12,797 nucleotides of DNA from Baffinella frigidus (lineage: Eukaryota; Cryptophyceae; Cryptomonadales; Baffinellaceae). Each line of letters opens with the position of its first letter. Position 1 is the first letter of the stretch. The stretch lies in assembly GCA_026770585.1 (NCBI GenBank), contig MU646354.1:213697-226493 (forward strand). Direction: 5' to 3'. Below are positions 1 to 6,814 of this stretch, piece after piece. Position numbers and translations under genes: made by a program. Under the pieces are notes generated by a model, which worked only from the letters and a program-made list of their open reading frames with translations, searched no databases and was not told the origin of the DNA.

Positions 1-80
1 CAAGGTTCAGTCAACTTCCTTGTTCGCAGGCAGTTGACTAAACTCCTTGTTCGCAGATAAATATATATACACGTGCATGC

Positions 81-203
81 AACAGATATTTCGGGGTCGC
101 GTCTCTGATCGCGTCTCTGATCGCGTCCCGTTGCAGGCGGCGAAATTGGTGCGGACGGTCGTGACGTCGGACGTGCCGTTCCTCTTGTTCCCCTCGGAAA
201 TCG
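81..203 (+). pseudogene. Truncated duplicate of cyclin H intron end and exon start
   Basis: This 123-bp stretch repeats 494-604: the same intron tail (CAGATATTTCGGGGTCGCG), the same acceptor TTGCAG, and the first 22 codons of the exon. It differs by one extra 12-bp unit (TCTCTGATCGCG) and a few substitutions (CTGGTG to TTGGTG, GTCATG to GTCGTG, TTCCAC to TTGTTC). It breaks off after GAAATCG, where GATA/TGGA microsatellite begins and a stop soon follows. The downstream copy at 538 continues into the rest of the exon, so this one is the dead copy. Confidence 0.75.
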
Positions 204-235
204 ATATATATTTAGATATTTAGATAGATAGATAA

Positions 236-281
<46 letters not shown>

Positions 282-480
282 TAATGGATGGATGGATGGA
301 TGGATGGATGGATGGATGGATGGATGGATGGATGTGTGTATATATATATACATATATATATATATTCATATATATTTGTACATAAACACACACTTTATAC
401 ATATATATACATATGAAAGTGTGTGTTTATGTACATATATATGAATGTATACACGTACATATAATAGATATTGAGGCATC
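204..480. repeat. Microsatellite block: (GATA)n, (TGGA)n, (TA)n
   Basis: After a short TATATTTAGATATTTAGATA lead, about 13 GATA units (to about 280) are followed by about 13 TGGA units (about 284-333), then TA/CATA-rich sequence including TATATACATATG. It lies between the two copies of the cyclin H exon start. ORFs here are low-complexity artefacts. Confidence 0.9.
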
Positions 481-537
481 ACGACATACATATAACAGAT
501 ATTTCGGGGTCGCGTCCCTGATCGCGTCCCGTTGCAG

Positions 538-1564
538 GCGGCGAAACTGGTGCGGACGGTCATGACGTCGGACGTGCCGTTCCTCTTCCACCCCTCGGAA
601 ATCGCACTCTACGCCCTGCGCTCCGCCGCGGCCGAGGTGCGCCCCAAAAGTTGACAATCTGCAAAAGTTGACAATCCCTCTACACTTCGGCCAGAGAGGT
701 TTTTTGCTTCACACTTTCTACTTCACATTTGATACTTCACACTTGCTTCTTCGCCTTGATACGTGTCACTTTCTAGCTCTGCCTCACTGGGGTTGGCTGA
801 CTATTCAAAAGTTGACATGCTGGGTGTGCGGTACCCATCCGTCAACTTTGGGGCGGGAAAGAGCCCGGTCTCGCCAAATTGGTGAGCCAAAATAGACTGC
901 GACAGAGCTAGGAGGTGCGCCCCAACAGAAGGCATTTTGATTTACTCTTGGTAAGGGTGCACGCCCTAATTCCGGCAGCACCCTCATTCCGGCCTTCGGT
1001 AGGGTGCGACCGTATGCAATCCGGCAGAGCGCTGCGGAATGCAGAGCGCTGCGGAATGCCCTACTTAGGTACGGCAGGGCGCTGCGGAATGCCCTACTTA
1101 GGTTTGTCCACGATGTGGATCATAACCTGTTGTGACATGTGTGTTTGAGCCCGTGCAAGTAGTTGTATAGACCATGTATGAGGTTGTATATCCCACGGGA
1201 TTAGGTCGTCCACCCAACCCTAAACCATACACCCTCAACCCTAAACCCTAAACCCTGAACCCGAAATCCTAAACCCTGAACCCTAAAGCCTAAACCCGAA
1301 ATCCTACACCCTACACCATAACCCTAAACCCTAACCCGTAACCCGTACCCTGTAACGCAGGGCAACATCTCGATACCCCAAACCCTGAACCTTGAACCCT
1401 AAACCTAAACCCTAAAACCCTAAACCCTAAACCCTAAACCCTAAACCCTAAAATCCCAAACCCCAAACCCCAAACCCTAAACCAGGGCAACATCTCGATA
1501 GCTTCGTTCATGGAGGCGACACTGCCTGACCCGTCTGTGCGCGCCGATCTCGATAAAGTGTGCG

Positions 1565-1607
<43 letters not shown>

Positions 1608-1697
1608 GATCTCTCGATCTCTCTCTTGATCTCGATAAAGTGTGCGTGGTCTCAGCCGCATTTCTTCTTTTTCAGACATTGTGCGTCTGTGTGTGAG

Positions 1698-1733
<36 letters not shown>

Positions 1734-4419
1734 CAGCGAGAGAGAGAGAGAGAAGAGACGTAGGGTCATAGGAAAGATTCCTTTCAAGGAAAATACCCGA
1801 ATCCTTGATGCGGTATAAGGTGCTACAAGTTGCTGGTGGCAGACTGTTCTCAAGCCGCCATCGAGGCACCCGGGGCTTCGTTTAGAAGTCGAGAACAGAA
1901 ATCCGGTCCTGTCTTTTCATTTTAAAAGTCCATGTCCCTTAGGATGCAGGTGAAAGTTGCTGGTGGGATCGGGCATGAGATGCGGCGATCTAATCGCGGC
2001 GAGTATTTATGATGAATACGCGCCGGCAACGAAATTTACTACACCAATGGATCATACTAGTAATTATAAAAGCATATGTGTAGTAAATTTCGTTGCCGGT
2101 GCGTATTTATCATAAATACTCGCCCGGATGAGATCCAAGGGGCGCGCGCGCGCGGGGAGGACATCAAGGCTGTCCCTTACGTGGCGAGTAGGATCATACG
2201 CCCTACGGTAGGGCCCTGGGACCTGCCTAGGGCCCTACGGTAGGGCCCTAGGACCTGCCTGGGGGGGGTTAGGGCGAATATTCGCCCGTCCGCCACTTAA
2301 GGGATAGCATAGCACAGCATTTGCTAGCTTGGCAGTCAAGCTGCTCTGCACCTCGGAACAGTAACGCATCTCGCATGCCAGCAAGGCACCCTCGAGAGTA
2401 GAGCGTCTACCCTGCTGCAGAGGATCGGGGAGATGGGGCGATTGATGGAAGGCGCGCAGACCTACAGAAAATGCTACAGTCAACAACCTGCCGCAATACC
2501 TATTATATGTTTGCACGTATGCAAATGCATGTTTTTGTCAAGGTTTTGAATCTCGGGGAGGGGCAGAGGATCGGGCAGGAGATGGGGCGATGGGAGGGGC
2601 GGGCTCGGGGGGGGGGGCTCAAGTCAGATTCCTGCACCACATCAACTACAGAAACCCTACTATTACGGCAGTCAAGCAGATAACGTTCACCTTAGGAGTA
2701 GAGAGTAAAGCGACTGACAGTCACGCACACAACGTCCACCTCGGGAGTGAAGGCACTGAGGCGTCATCTCGGGTGTAGCGGATCGGGCAGGAGATGGGGC
2801 GGTGGAAGGGGCGGGCGCGGGGGGAGGACCTCAAGGCAGAGGCGCAGCGCATCGACGCCAAGCTGCAGGGCTGCCGGAACCCGGACCGCAACCCGGCACA
2901 CCCCCAATTTCTCCAGGTTACGAGCCTCCCTCGGGGGTAGGGGGTCGGGGGTAACCCCATTGGGAATAAGGGCTCAGGGCTCCGGGTTGAGGGTTGGAAG
3001 TTGAGGGTGTAGGGTTGAGAGTGTAAGGTTTAGGGCGGGTCCCGGGCCGGAACCTGGCAACCCTACGGGTTGCCTACCGTAGGGTCCTAGGTCGTATCGA
3101 TTAGGGGTTATTCAAAATCCCTTCGAAGTCCGCTGTGTGGATTGATTGAAAGAAACCGATGCCTTCTCCGCGTCAGATCTGACGTGATTGACTTAAGGTT
3201 TCTGGGCGTTTCCCCTGAAAGATGTCGAAAGTGGATGCTTCGATCCCTGTCGAGTGGTTGTGTGTGGAGCGGGAAGCGGAGAGGCTCTTGGAGAAGCGAA
3301 CAAAGGACGTTAGTGAGACCAACCAGCACGAGACAAAGCTGGTTAAAAAAACTAGCACGAGACAGAGCTGGTCATCGCGCGAGAGTCGCGTCCGACTCAG
3401 TACCATAACAGAGCGATTCGCGGCCTGATTTGTACCGCTTTCGTGTGCAGAGGGAGGCGAAAAAGCTGTCAGAGAAGCAGCGAACAAAAGACGACCGCAA
3501 CCACAAGGTACGCATCTTCTCCCCGAAATCTGAACCCCTGAACCATGAACCCTACACCCTGCACTTGACACCCTACACCCTGACCCGTGAGGTCCTGGTT
3601 TCCCCCCGAAACACGAAACATGAAGCGCGAGACCCTGAAACCGAAATACGAAACGCGAAACACGGAACCCGAAACACGAAACCCCGAAACCCCGAAACCC
3701 CAACACCAAACCATAAACCATAAACCATAAACCACAAACCACAAACCACAAACCACAAACCACAAACCACAAACCACAAACCACAAACCACAAACCACAA
3801 ACCACAACACCCAAACCCTCAACCCCAAACCCTAAACCACAAACCCTAAACCCTAAACCCTGAACCCTCAAAAGGTCGCAGAGGAGCAGCACCAAAACAC
3901 GATACCCGGAACACGAGACACGGATCACAAAACCCGAAACCCTGAACCCGAAAGCCTGCACCCGAAACGCTCAAAAGGTCGCAGAGCGCAGCGCCGAAAC
4001 ACGAACCCTGGAACACGAAACCCGAAACACGAAACACGAAACCCTGAACCCCAAATCCTGAACCCCAAATCCTCAACAGGTCGCAGAGCGCAGCGCCGAA
4101 ACACGAAACACGGAACACGAAACACGGAACACGAAACCCTAAACTCCAAACTCACGCCAGGTCATTTGTCGGAATTTCAGTTAAAAGTCTTTTTAAAATT
4201 TTGTACCCGGGTCCCACAAATTTGTATTCGGACCGGACGTGGAAAGGACGAGGAGTTGTGTGTCGCCAGGTCAGTACGTACCATTTAGTACCACAAAACG
4301 AACCGTTGCGTCCAGAAATTCCTAGTAATGACCTTCCGTGGCCTGAACCCGAACCCTTCAAAAAGGTGGCAGAAGAGCAGCGCCGCCAGCAGTCGGAGCT
4401 TCTGGGCCTCGAGGCATGA
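538..4419 (+). CDS. Cyclin H-like protein, 3' part of a spliced gene (six coding segments)
   Basis: Coding segments are 538-636, 915-950, 1486-1566, 2779-2916, 3451-3507 and 4366-4419 (TGA at 4417-4419), all phase 0, giving 154 residues; upstream exons lie outside the window. Segment 1 contains TSDVPFLFHPSEIALYALR, which matches the cyclin H signature TD..LL..PSQIAL in the second cyclin fold. The next segments give SFMEATLPDPSVRADLDKVC then RIGQEMGRW, and IDAKLQGCRNPDRNP, resembling the family's last helix and its KL..C.NP tail. The distance from SF to that Cys (53 residues) is close to human cyclin H as I recall it. The end is a charged, probably helical tail (REAKKLSEKQRTKDD, VAEEQRRQQSELLGLEA). 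Cyclin H activates CDK7-type kinase in CAK/TFIIH in the nucleus. Donors are GTGCGC, GTAAGG, GTCTCT, GTTACG and GTACGC. Family and exon order are inferred by eye; cyclin C or L is less likely. The final junction AAG|GTGGCAG is the least certain. Confidence 0.6.
637..914 (+). mobile_element. Introner-like insertion splitting a cyclin H exon, 14-bp target duplication
   Basis: The 14-bp direct repeat GAGGTGCGCCCCAA occurs at 634-647 and 912-925, and the bases next to it differ. Removing 637-914 at the AG|GT inside the repeat (donor GAG|GTGCGC, acceptor GGAG|GTGCGC) restores the frame exactly; read through, the frame stops within a few codons (CCC AAA AGT TGA). The insert has two tandem AAAAGTTGACAATC units near its 5' end, a pyrimidine-rich middle, an AAAGTTGAC...GTCAACTTT inverted pair (about 808-849), and a near-palindrome CTCGCCAAATTGGTGAG. 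Its 3' half is present again, inverted, at 6358-6477, so it belongs to a dispersed family. Known introners in algae insert with target duplications and supply or reuse AG|GT splice sites. Assignment to that class is inference. Confidence 0.75.
1010..1106 (+). repeat. Short tandem repeats GCGCTGCGGAATGC
   Basis: Within the intron after the TTG|GTAAGG donor, AGAGCGCTGCGGAATGC occurs twice in a row, and a third GCGCTGCGGAATGC follows. The longer string GCGCTGCGGAATGCCCTACTT is present twice. No gene is visible in this stretch. Confidence 0.7.
1205..1482 (+). repeat. Interstitial telomere-like CCCTAAA heptamers in a cyclin H intron
   Basis: Degenerate CCCTAAA, CCCTGAA, CCCGAAA and CCCCAAA heptamers run up to the exon acceptor AACCAG|GGC at 1485. 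The part from 1376 to 1482 lies between two perfect copies of an 18-bp acceptor-and-exon string (1358-1375 and 1483-1500). The C-rich strand is the sense strand. Confidence 0.9.
1567..1765 (+). repeat. (CT)n and (GA)n tracts after a cyclin H donor, with duplicated exon end
   Basis: The exon ends GTGTGCGAG|GTCTCT and runs directly into (CT)n to about 1625. A 19-bp copy of the exon end (GATCTCGATAAAGTGTGCG, 1546-1564) recurs at 1628-1646. A pyrimidine-rich acceptor-like TTTCTTCTTTTTCAG ends at 1675 and a (GA)n tract covers about 1696-1757. No protein beyond the exon is credible here. Confidence 0.85.
1966..2177 (+). pseudogene. Degenerate copy of the cyclin H fourth exon, split by the MITE
   Basis: GGATCGGGCATGAGATGCGGCGATC (1966-1990) and CCAAGGGGCGCGCG...GGGGAGGACATCAAGG (from 2136) are the two halves of a copy of exon 2779-2916 (GGATCGGGCAGGAGATGGGG..., AAGGGGCGGGCG...GGGGAGGACCTCAAGG). 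The MITE sits between them. The GC-rich stretch is 2 nt longer than in the intact exon, which breaks the frame. Confidence 0.7.
1991..2131. mobile_element. Foldback MITE, about 54-bp arms
   Basis: Arms 1999-2044 and 2078-2123 are 46 bp each and are reverse complements with two mismatches. They start GCGAGTATTTATGATGAATA and include a shared CGGCAACGAAATTTACTACAC. The match continues imperfectly to the outer ends TAATCGCGG / TCATCCGGG. The loop is 33 bp of AT-rich sequence. GATC at 1987-1990 and 2132-2135 is the likely 4-bp target duplication. It has no coding capacity, so it would depend on a transposase elsewhere; superfamily not determined. Confidence 0.85.
2201..2264. repeat. Two 32-bp tandem units with internal AGGGCCCTACGGTAGGGCCCT palindrome
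   Basis: Units 2201-2232 and 2233-2264 read CCCTACGGTAGGGCCCT(g/a)GGACCTGCCT. The same core (CTAGGGCCCTAC.GTAGGG, with CCACTTAAGGG nearby) recurs at about 6110-6165 and 6630-6680, and in looser form at 3060-3095 and 5480-5500. It is therefore a module of the dispersed elements described below. A 16-bp perfect palindrome GGGCGAATATTCGCCC follows at 2272-2287. Confidence 0.75.
2417..2460 (+). pseudogene. Degenerate copy of the cyclin H fourth-exon start (second)
   Basis: CTGCAG|AGGATCGGGGAGATGGGGCGA is followed by TTGATGGAAGG, a decayed copy of the start of exon 2779-2916 with its own acceptor-like CAG. The surrounding 2331-2470 resembles 2669-2820 (shared GGCAGTCAAGC, then CCTCGG.A), so the segment was probably copied together with intron sequence. 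Confidence 0.65.
2564..2625 (+). pseudogene. Degenerate copy of the cyclin H fourth-exon start (third)
   Basis: GGCAG|AGGATCGGGCAGGAGATGGGGCG continues as ATGGGAGGGGCGGGCTCGG, close to the true exon for about 45 bp. It then collapses into an 11-base G run followed by CTCAAGTCAG. It is in frame for the first residues (RIGQEMGRWEGRARG) but then loses similarity and reaches a stop. Confidence 0.65.
2940..3040. repeat. Degenerate G-rich telomere-like heptamers in a cyclin H intron
   Basis: GGGTTGAGGGTT, GGGTGTAGGGTTGAG and GTTTAGGG variants lie in intron 2917-3450. Unlike the other heptamer tracts in this gene, the G-rich strand is sense here. Confidence 0.7.
3262..3309 (+). pseudogene. Degenerate duplicate of cyclin H exon 3451-3507
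   Basis: TGTGTGGAGCGGGAAGCGG.GAGGCTCTTGGAGAAGCGAACAAAGGACG parallels CGTGTGCAGAGGGAGGCGAAAAAGCTGTCAGAGAAGCAGCGAACAAAAGACG. The product EREAERLLEKRTKD resembles REAKKLSEKQRTKD. This copy lacks the CAG acceptor (GGAG instead) and the GTACGC donor, so the downstream copy is taken as the exon. Between them AGCACGAGACA(A/G)AGCTGGT occurs twice. Confidence 0.65.
3530..4145 (+). repeat. Heptamer repeats in the last cyclin H intron, with local variants
   Basis: The tract has blocks of differing 7-mers: CCATAAA and a homogeneous CCACAAA run (about 3711-3805), CCCTAAA (about 3830-3865), and CGAAACA / GGAACAC types (about 3600-3690 and 3995-4140). Three copies of the following exon edge, (C)AAAAGGTCGCAGAG.GCAGC, are embedded at 3869-3890, 3972-3995 and 4073-4097. 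The long hydrophobic minus-strand frames (CGLWFVV repeats) are artefacts of the heptamers. Confidence 0.9.
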
Positions 4420-4815
4420 TCAGGTTGCGAGCCCATTCACCGTCAACCATACATCCGAGCTCTCTCTCTCTCTCTCCCTCTCCCTCTCCCTCTCTCCCTC
4501 TCCCTCTCCCTCTCCCTCTCTCGCTCGCTCTCGCTCTCTCTCGCTTTCTTTCTCGCTTTATCTCTCGCCTTCTCTCTCGCTCTCTCTCTCTTTCGCTCTC
4601 GCTCGCTTTCTCTCTCGCTCGCGCTCTCTCTCTCGCTCTCTCTCGCTCGCTCTCTATCTCTCGCTCTCTCTCGCTCTCTCTCTCCCCCCCCCCCCATCTC
4701 TCTCTCTCTTTCTCTCTCTCGCTCTCGCTTTCTCTCTCGCTCTCTCTCCCACGCTCGCTCTCTCGCTCTCGCAGGAGCTCCCTCGGCCTCCCGGCATGAG
4801 CAGGCTACGAGGCCC
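4396..4815. repeat. CT-rich low-complexity tract between two copies of the gene's 3' end
   Basis: From about 4458 to 4770 the sequence is almost only C and T with scattered G (CTCTCTCTCGCT...). It is flanked by two related strings: GGAGCTTCTGGGCCTCGAGGCATGATCAGGTTGCGAGGC-like sequence at 4396-4430 (with the stop codon), and GGAGCTCCCTCGGCCTCCCGGCATGAGCAGGCTACGAGG at 4775-4812. ORFs rich in Ser-Leu or Arg-Glu are artefacts. Confidence 0.85.
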
Positions 4816-4894
4816 TAAACCGTAAGGTTGCGAGGCTCCAAACCCTATCACTATAAATCCTGAATACATAATAAATAATAAACCGTAGACAATA

Positions 4895-5245
4895 AACAAT
4901 CGACAATAAACCATAAACCATAAACCATAAACCATAAACCATCAGCCCTAAACCATAAACCATAAACCATAAACCATAAACCATAAACCATAAACCATCA
5001 GCCCTAAACCATAAGACATAAACCATAGACCATAAACCATAAACCATAAACCATAAACCATTCCATAAGCCACAAACCATAAAAACTATAACCAGAAACC
5101 AGAAACCATAACCATAAACCATAAACCCCAATCTCTAAACCATAAACCATAAACCATAAACCATAAACCCCAAACCCTAAACCCTAAACCCTAAACCCTA
5201 AACCCTAAACCCTAAACCCTAAACCCTAAACCCCAAACCCCAACA
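4895..5245. repeat. CCATAAA array passing into perfect CCCTAAA
   Basis: About 35 CCATAAA-type heptamers (4910-5165) are followed by about ten perfect CCCTAAA units (about 5170-5235). The block lies 3' of the cyclin H stop codon. No gene is visible. Confidence 0.9.
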
Positions 5246-5282
5246 GGCGCAGTCGGGCCACGCTTGGGAGGCTTCCAGCGAA

Positions 5283-5389
5283 GTCAGCCGCCCTAGGGTC
5301 TAGTGTTTAGGGTTTAGGGTTTAGGGTTATCAAGCTTGAGGTTTTGAGCCTCGAGGTGCCTCGGCAAACCCCCTGTCAGCCGCCCTAGG
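5283..5389. repeat. 15-bp direct repeat flanking a short TTTAGGG tract
   Basis: GTCAGCCGCCCTAGG occurs perfectly at 5283-5297 and 5375-5389. The 77 bp between hold about three TTTAGGG units (5308-5329), then AAGCTTGAGGTTTTGAGCCTCGAGGTGCCTCGG. It has the form of an insertion with target duplication. Confidence 0.75.
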
Positions 5390-5424
5390 CTTTCGAGCGC
5401 CCTAGTGTATTCCTTGACGCCCTA

Positions 5425-5540
5425 CAGGGGTTCCTCGCTCATAAGAAAGCGCCTCCCCCTAGGACCCTACAGTGGGACCATGCCTAGGGCCCTACGGTGG
5501 TCCCGGAGGGGGGGGGGTTCTTCGGAGCGAGGTACCCCTG
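5425..5540. mobile_element. CAGGGG foldback MITE, copy 1 (TA-flanked)
   Basis: A 116-bp element starts CAGGGGTTCCTCGCTCATAAG and ends with the inverse ...GAGCGAGGTACCCCTG. Both ends are flanked by TA (5423-5424 and 5541-5542). The arms continue through a C-rich / G-rich stretch into the AGGACCCTACAGTGGGACC / GGCCCTACGGTGGTCCC centre. TA duplication is typical of the Tc1/mariner superfamily; membership is inferred from that alone. Confidence 0.8.
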
Positions 5541-5586
5541 TAGTGTACTTGAAGCCCCAGGGGTTCGACGCCCTGTGTTCCCTGGC

Positions 5587-5766
5587 GGGGGGGGAGAGAG
5601 AGTGTGAGAGGGGTGGGGTGGGGAGAGAGTGTCAGGGGGTTGGGGTGAGGAGAGAGAGTGTGAGAGGGGTGGGGTGGGGAGAGAGAGTGTGAGAGGAGTG
5701 GGGTGGGGAGAGAGAGTGTGAGAGGAGTGGGGTGGGGAGAGAAACTGTGAGAGGAGTGGGGTGGGT
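5587..5766 (+). repeat. G-rich minisatellite, unit about 29 bp, about six copies
   Basis: Units read GAGAGAGAGTGTGAGAGG(A/G)GTGGGGTGGG with small changes. The Ser-His-Pro-rich minus-strand frame across it is a repeat artefact. Confidence 0.9.
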
Positions 5767-5875
5767 GCACACCCTTCTAGAGGCGGGGCGTAGAGCGGAG
5801 GAGGGAGGGAGAGGTGTAGGGGCCGAGGACCCAGTCCTCGAGTGACGGCAAATGTACAGGGCTGCCTCGCTCGTT

Positions 5876-5995
5876 GTGAGCCTCGCTCGGACAGGTGACG
5901 AGCCTCGGTGGTTGACTAATGAACGGTATCTTTGGTCTCGCTTGTGCGTCGGGCCTTGGCCTCTGCGGCCTCTCTCCTCCCAAGCGGGGTCTCAT
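5876..5995 (+). repeat. Dispersed repeat GTGAGCCTCG family, copy 1
   Basis: This 120-bp segment, GTGAGCCTCGCTCGGACAGG...GACTAATGAA...CTTGTGCGTCGGGCCT...CTCCCAAGCGGG.TCTCA, matches 7199-7318 along its length and 10909-10959 over the first about 50 bp. No terminal inverted repeat is obvious. It stops where the next element (about 5998) begins. Confidence 0.85.
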
Positions 5996-5997
5996 CT

Positions 5998-6205
5998 GGT
6001 AGGAACACGCCCCCCCACCCTAGGACCACCATTGGATCCTGGGCGCAGGGTCCGAGGCTCCTAGGGATCCCGATGCGGCCAAATCTGACCGCAAAGAGGT
6101 CCTCGCCAGGTCCTAGGGCCCTACTGTAGGGTGTATGGGCCTACTCGCCACTTAAGGGATAGGCTAAGGGCGGTGCGTCTCCTTATTCGCGAGTACACGA
6201 TTAAC
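5998..6205. mobile_element. Diverged long member of the CAGGGG/TAGGGCCCTA element family
   Basis: It shares an ordered series of blocks with 6529-6735: CGCCCCCCCACCCTAGGACCACCAT, a ...CTGGG..CAGGG stretch, AAGAGGTCCTCG.CAGGTCCTAG, GGCCCTAC.GTAGGG, and CCACTTAAGGG.TAGGC. The terminal CAGGGG repeats are too decayed to see. It has no coding capacity. Confidence 0.65.
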
Positions 6206-6357
6206 GTCTCACCACCACGTCAGACCGCTGGAGGGGGTAGATCGCTTTGGGACCATCTTTAAAGACGGTGATAGCTTTTGACAAGCACAGCGCCCAGGGA
6301 CGAATCGACTTTTGACGACCCCTTCTGGTGGCGCAACCGCAGTGGAGCTCGGTCTCG

Positions 6358-6477
6358 GTCTTTTTGGGCTCACCAATGTGGTGAGCCCAGGTTCTTTCCC
6401 GCTCCAAAGTTGACGAATCTTTACCGCACAACTGGGATGTCAACTTGAGAATAGTCAGCAAAGCCAACTGAGGCAGC
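6358..6477 (-). mobile_element. Second copy of the introner-like element (3' part)
   Basis: The reverse complement of this segment aligns along its length with 776-894, the 3' half of the insertion in the cyclin H exon. Shared blocks are TTGGCT..GCTGACTATT, AAGTTGACAT, GTGTGCGGTA / TTGTGCGGTA, CGTCAACTTTGG.GCGGGAAAGA and ATTGGTGAGCC. The GTTGAC/GTCAAC inverted pair is conserved. A perfect hairpin, GGGCTCACCA-ATG-TGGTGAGCCC, lies at 6366-6388. No coding exon is visible on either side. Confidence 0.75.
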
Positions 6478-6528
6478 GCGCAAGCAGTGGCGCGAAGCGA
6501 AGCTACAGAGATACTTCGCTCATTATGA

Positions 6529-6735
6529 TAGGGGTACCACGCTCATAACAAACACCCGCCCCCCATAGGATCACCATAGGGCCCTGGGTATCCAGGGGGT
6601 CAAAATTGACCCCCAAGAGGTCCTCGTCAGGTCCTAGGGCCCTACGGTAGGGCGTGTAGCCTACCGGCCACTTAAGGGGTAGGCCTGCTGTAGGGTCCTA
6701 GGGAGGGTTGGTTTCTTGCGAGCGAGGTACCCCTG
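6529..6735. mobile_element. Long member of the CAGGGG foldback family (about 207 bp)
   Basis: The left end TAGGGGTACCACGCTCATAACAAAC and the right end GGTTTCTTGCGAGCGAGGTACCCCTG are inverse copies of each other and match the ends of the 116-117-bp elements. The inside carries GGGGTCAAAATTGACCCC (perfect palindrome, about 6597-6614), the CTAGGGCCCTACGGTAGGG module, and CCACTTAAGGGG. The right end is followed by TA; the left TA is not clear. Confidence 0.75.
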
Positions 6736-6814
6736 TAGGAGCCGCGCACCCATGGGCAATAGGTATGATACGCCTAGGCCTACAGTAGGGTCCAAGAAGC
6801 CGCACCCCCTGGTA

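Noticed and set aside
1-60. Duplicated TCCTTGTTCGCAG (17-29 and 44-56) and an AGTCAACT/AGTTGACT inverted pair as an exon start or element end
   Set aside because: The CAG could be an acceptor, but no open coding sequence follows, and the window edge prevents finding partners.
538-950. Cyclin C or another transcriptional cyclin instead of cyclin H
   Set aside because: The TSDVPFLFHPSEIAL string and the KL..C.NP tail fit cyclin H better. This was judged from memory without alignment, so some doubt stays.
3173-3961. Long minus-strand open frame (262 codons) of CGLWFVV / GFRVSGF repeats
   Set aside because: It is the translation of 7-bp tandem repeats, where a 7-mer without a stop stays open in every frame. 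No non-repeat coding support.
4328-4825. Ser-Leu-rich plus-strand and Arg-Glu-rich minus-strand open frames
   Set aside because: They arise from the CT/GA low-complexity tract.
5587-5766. CRISPR array from regularly spaced repeats
   Set aside because: Units are directly tandem without unique spacers, and the context is eukaryotic. It is a minisatellite.
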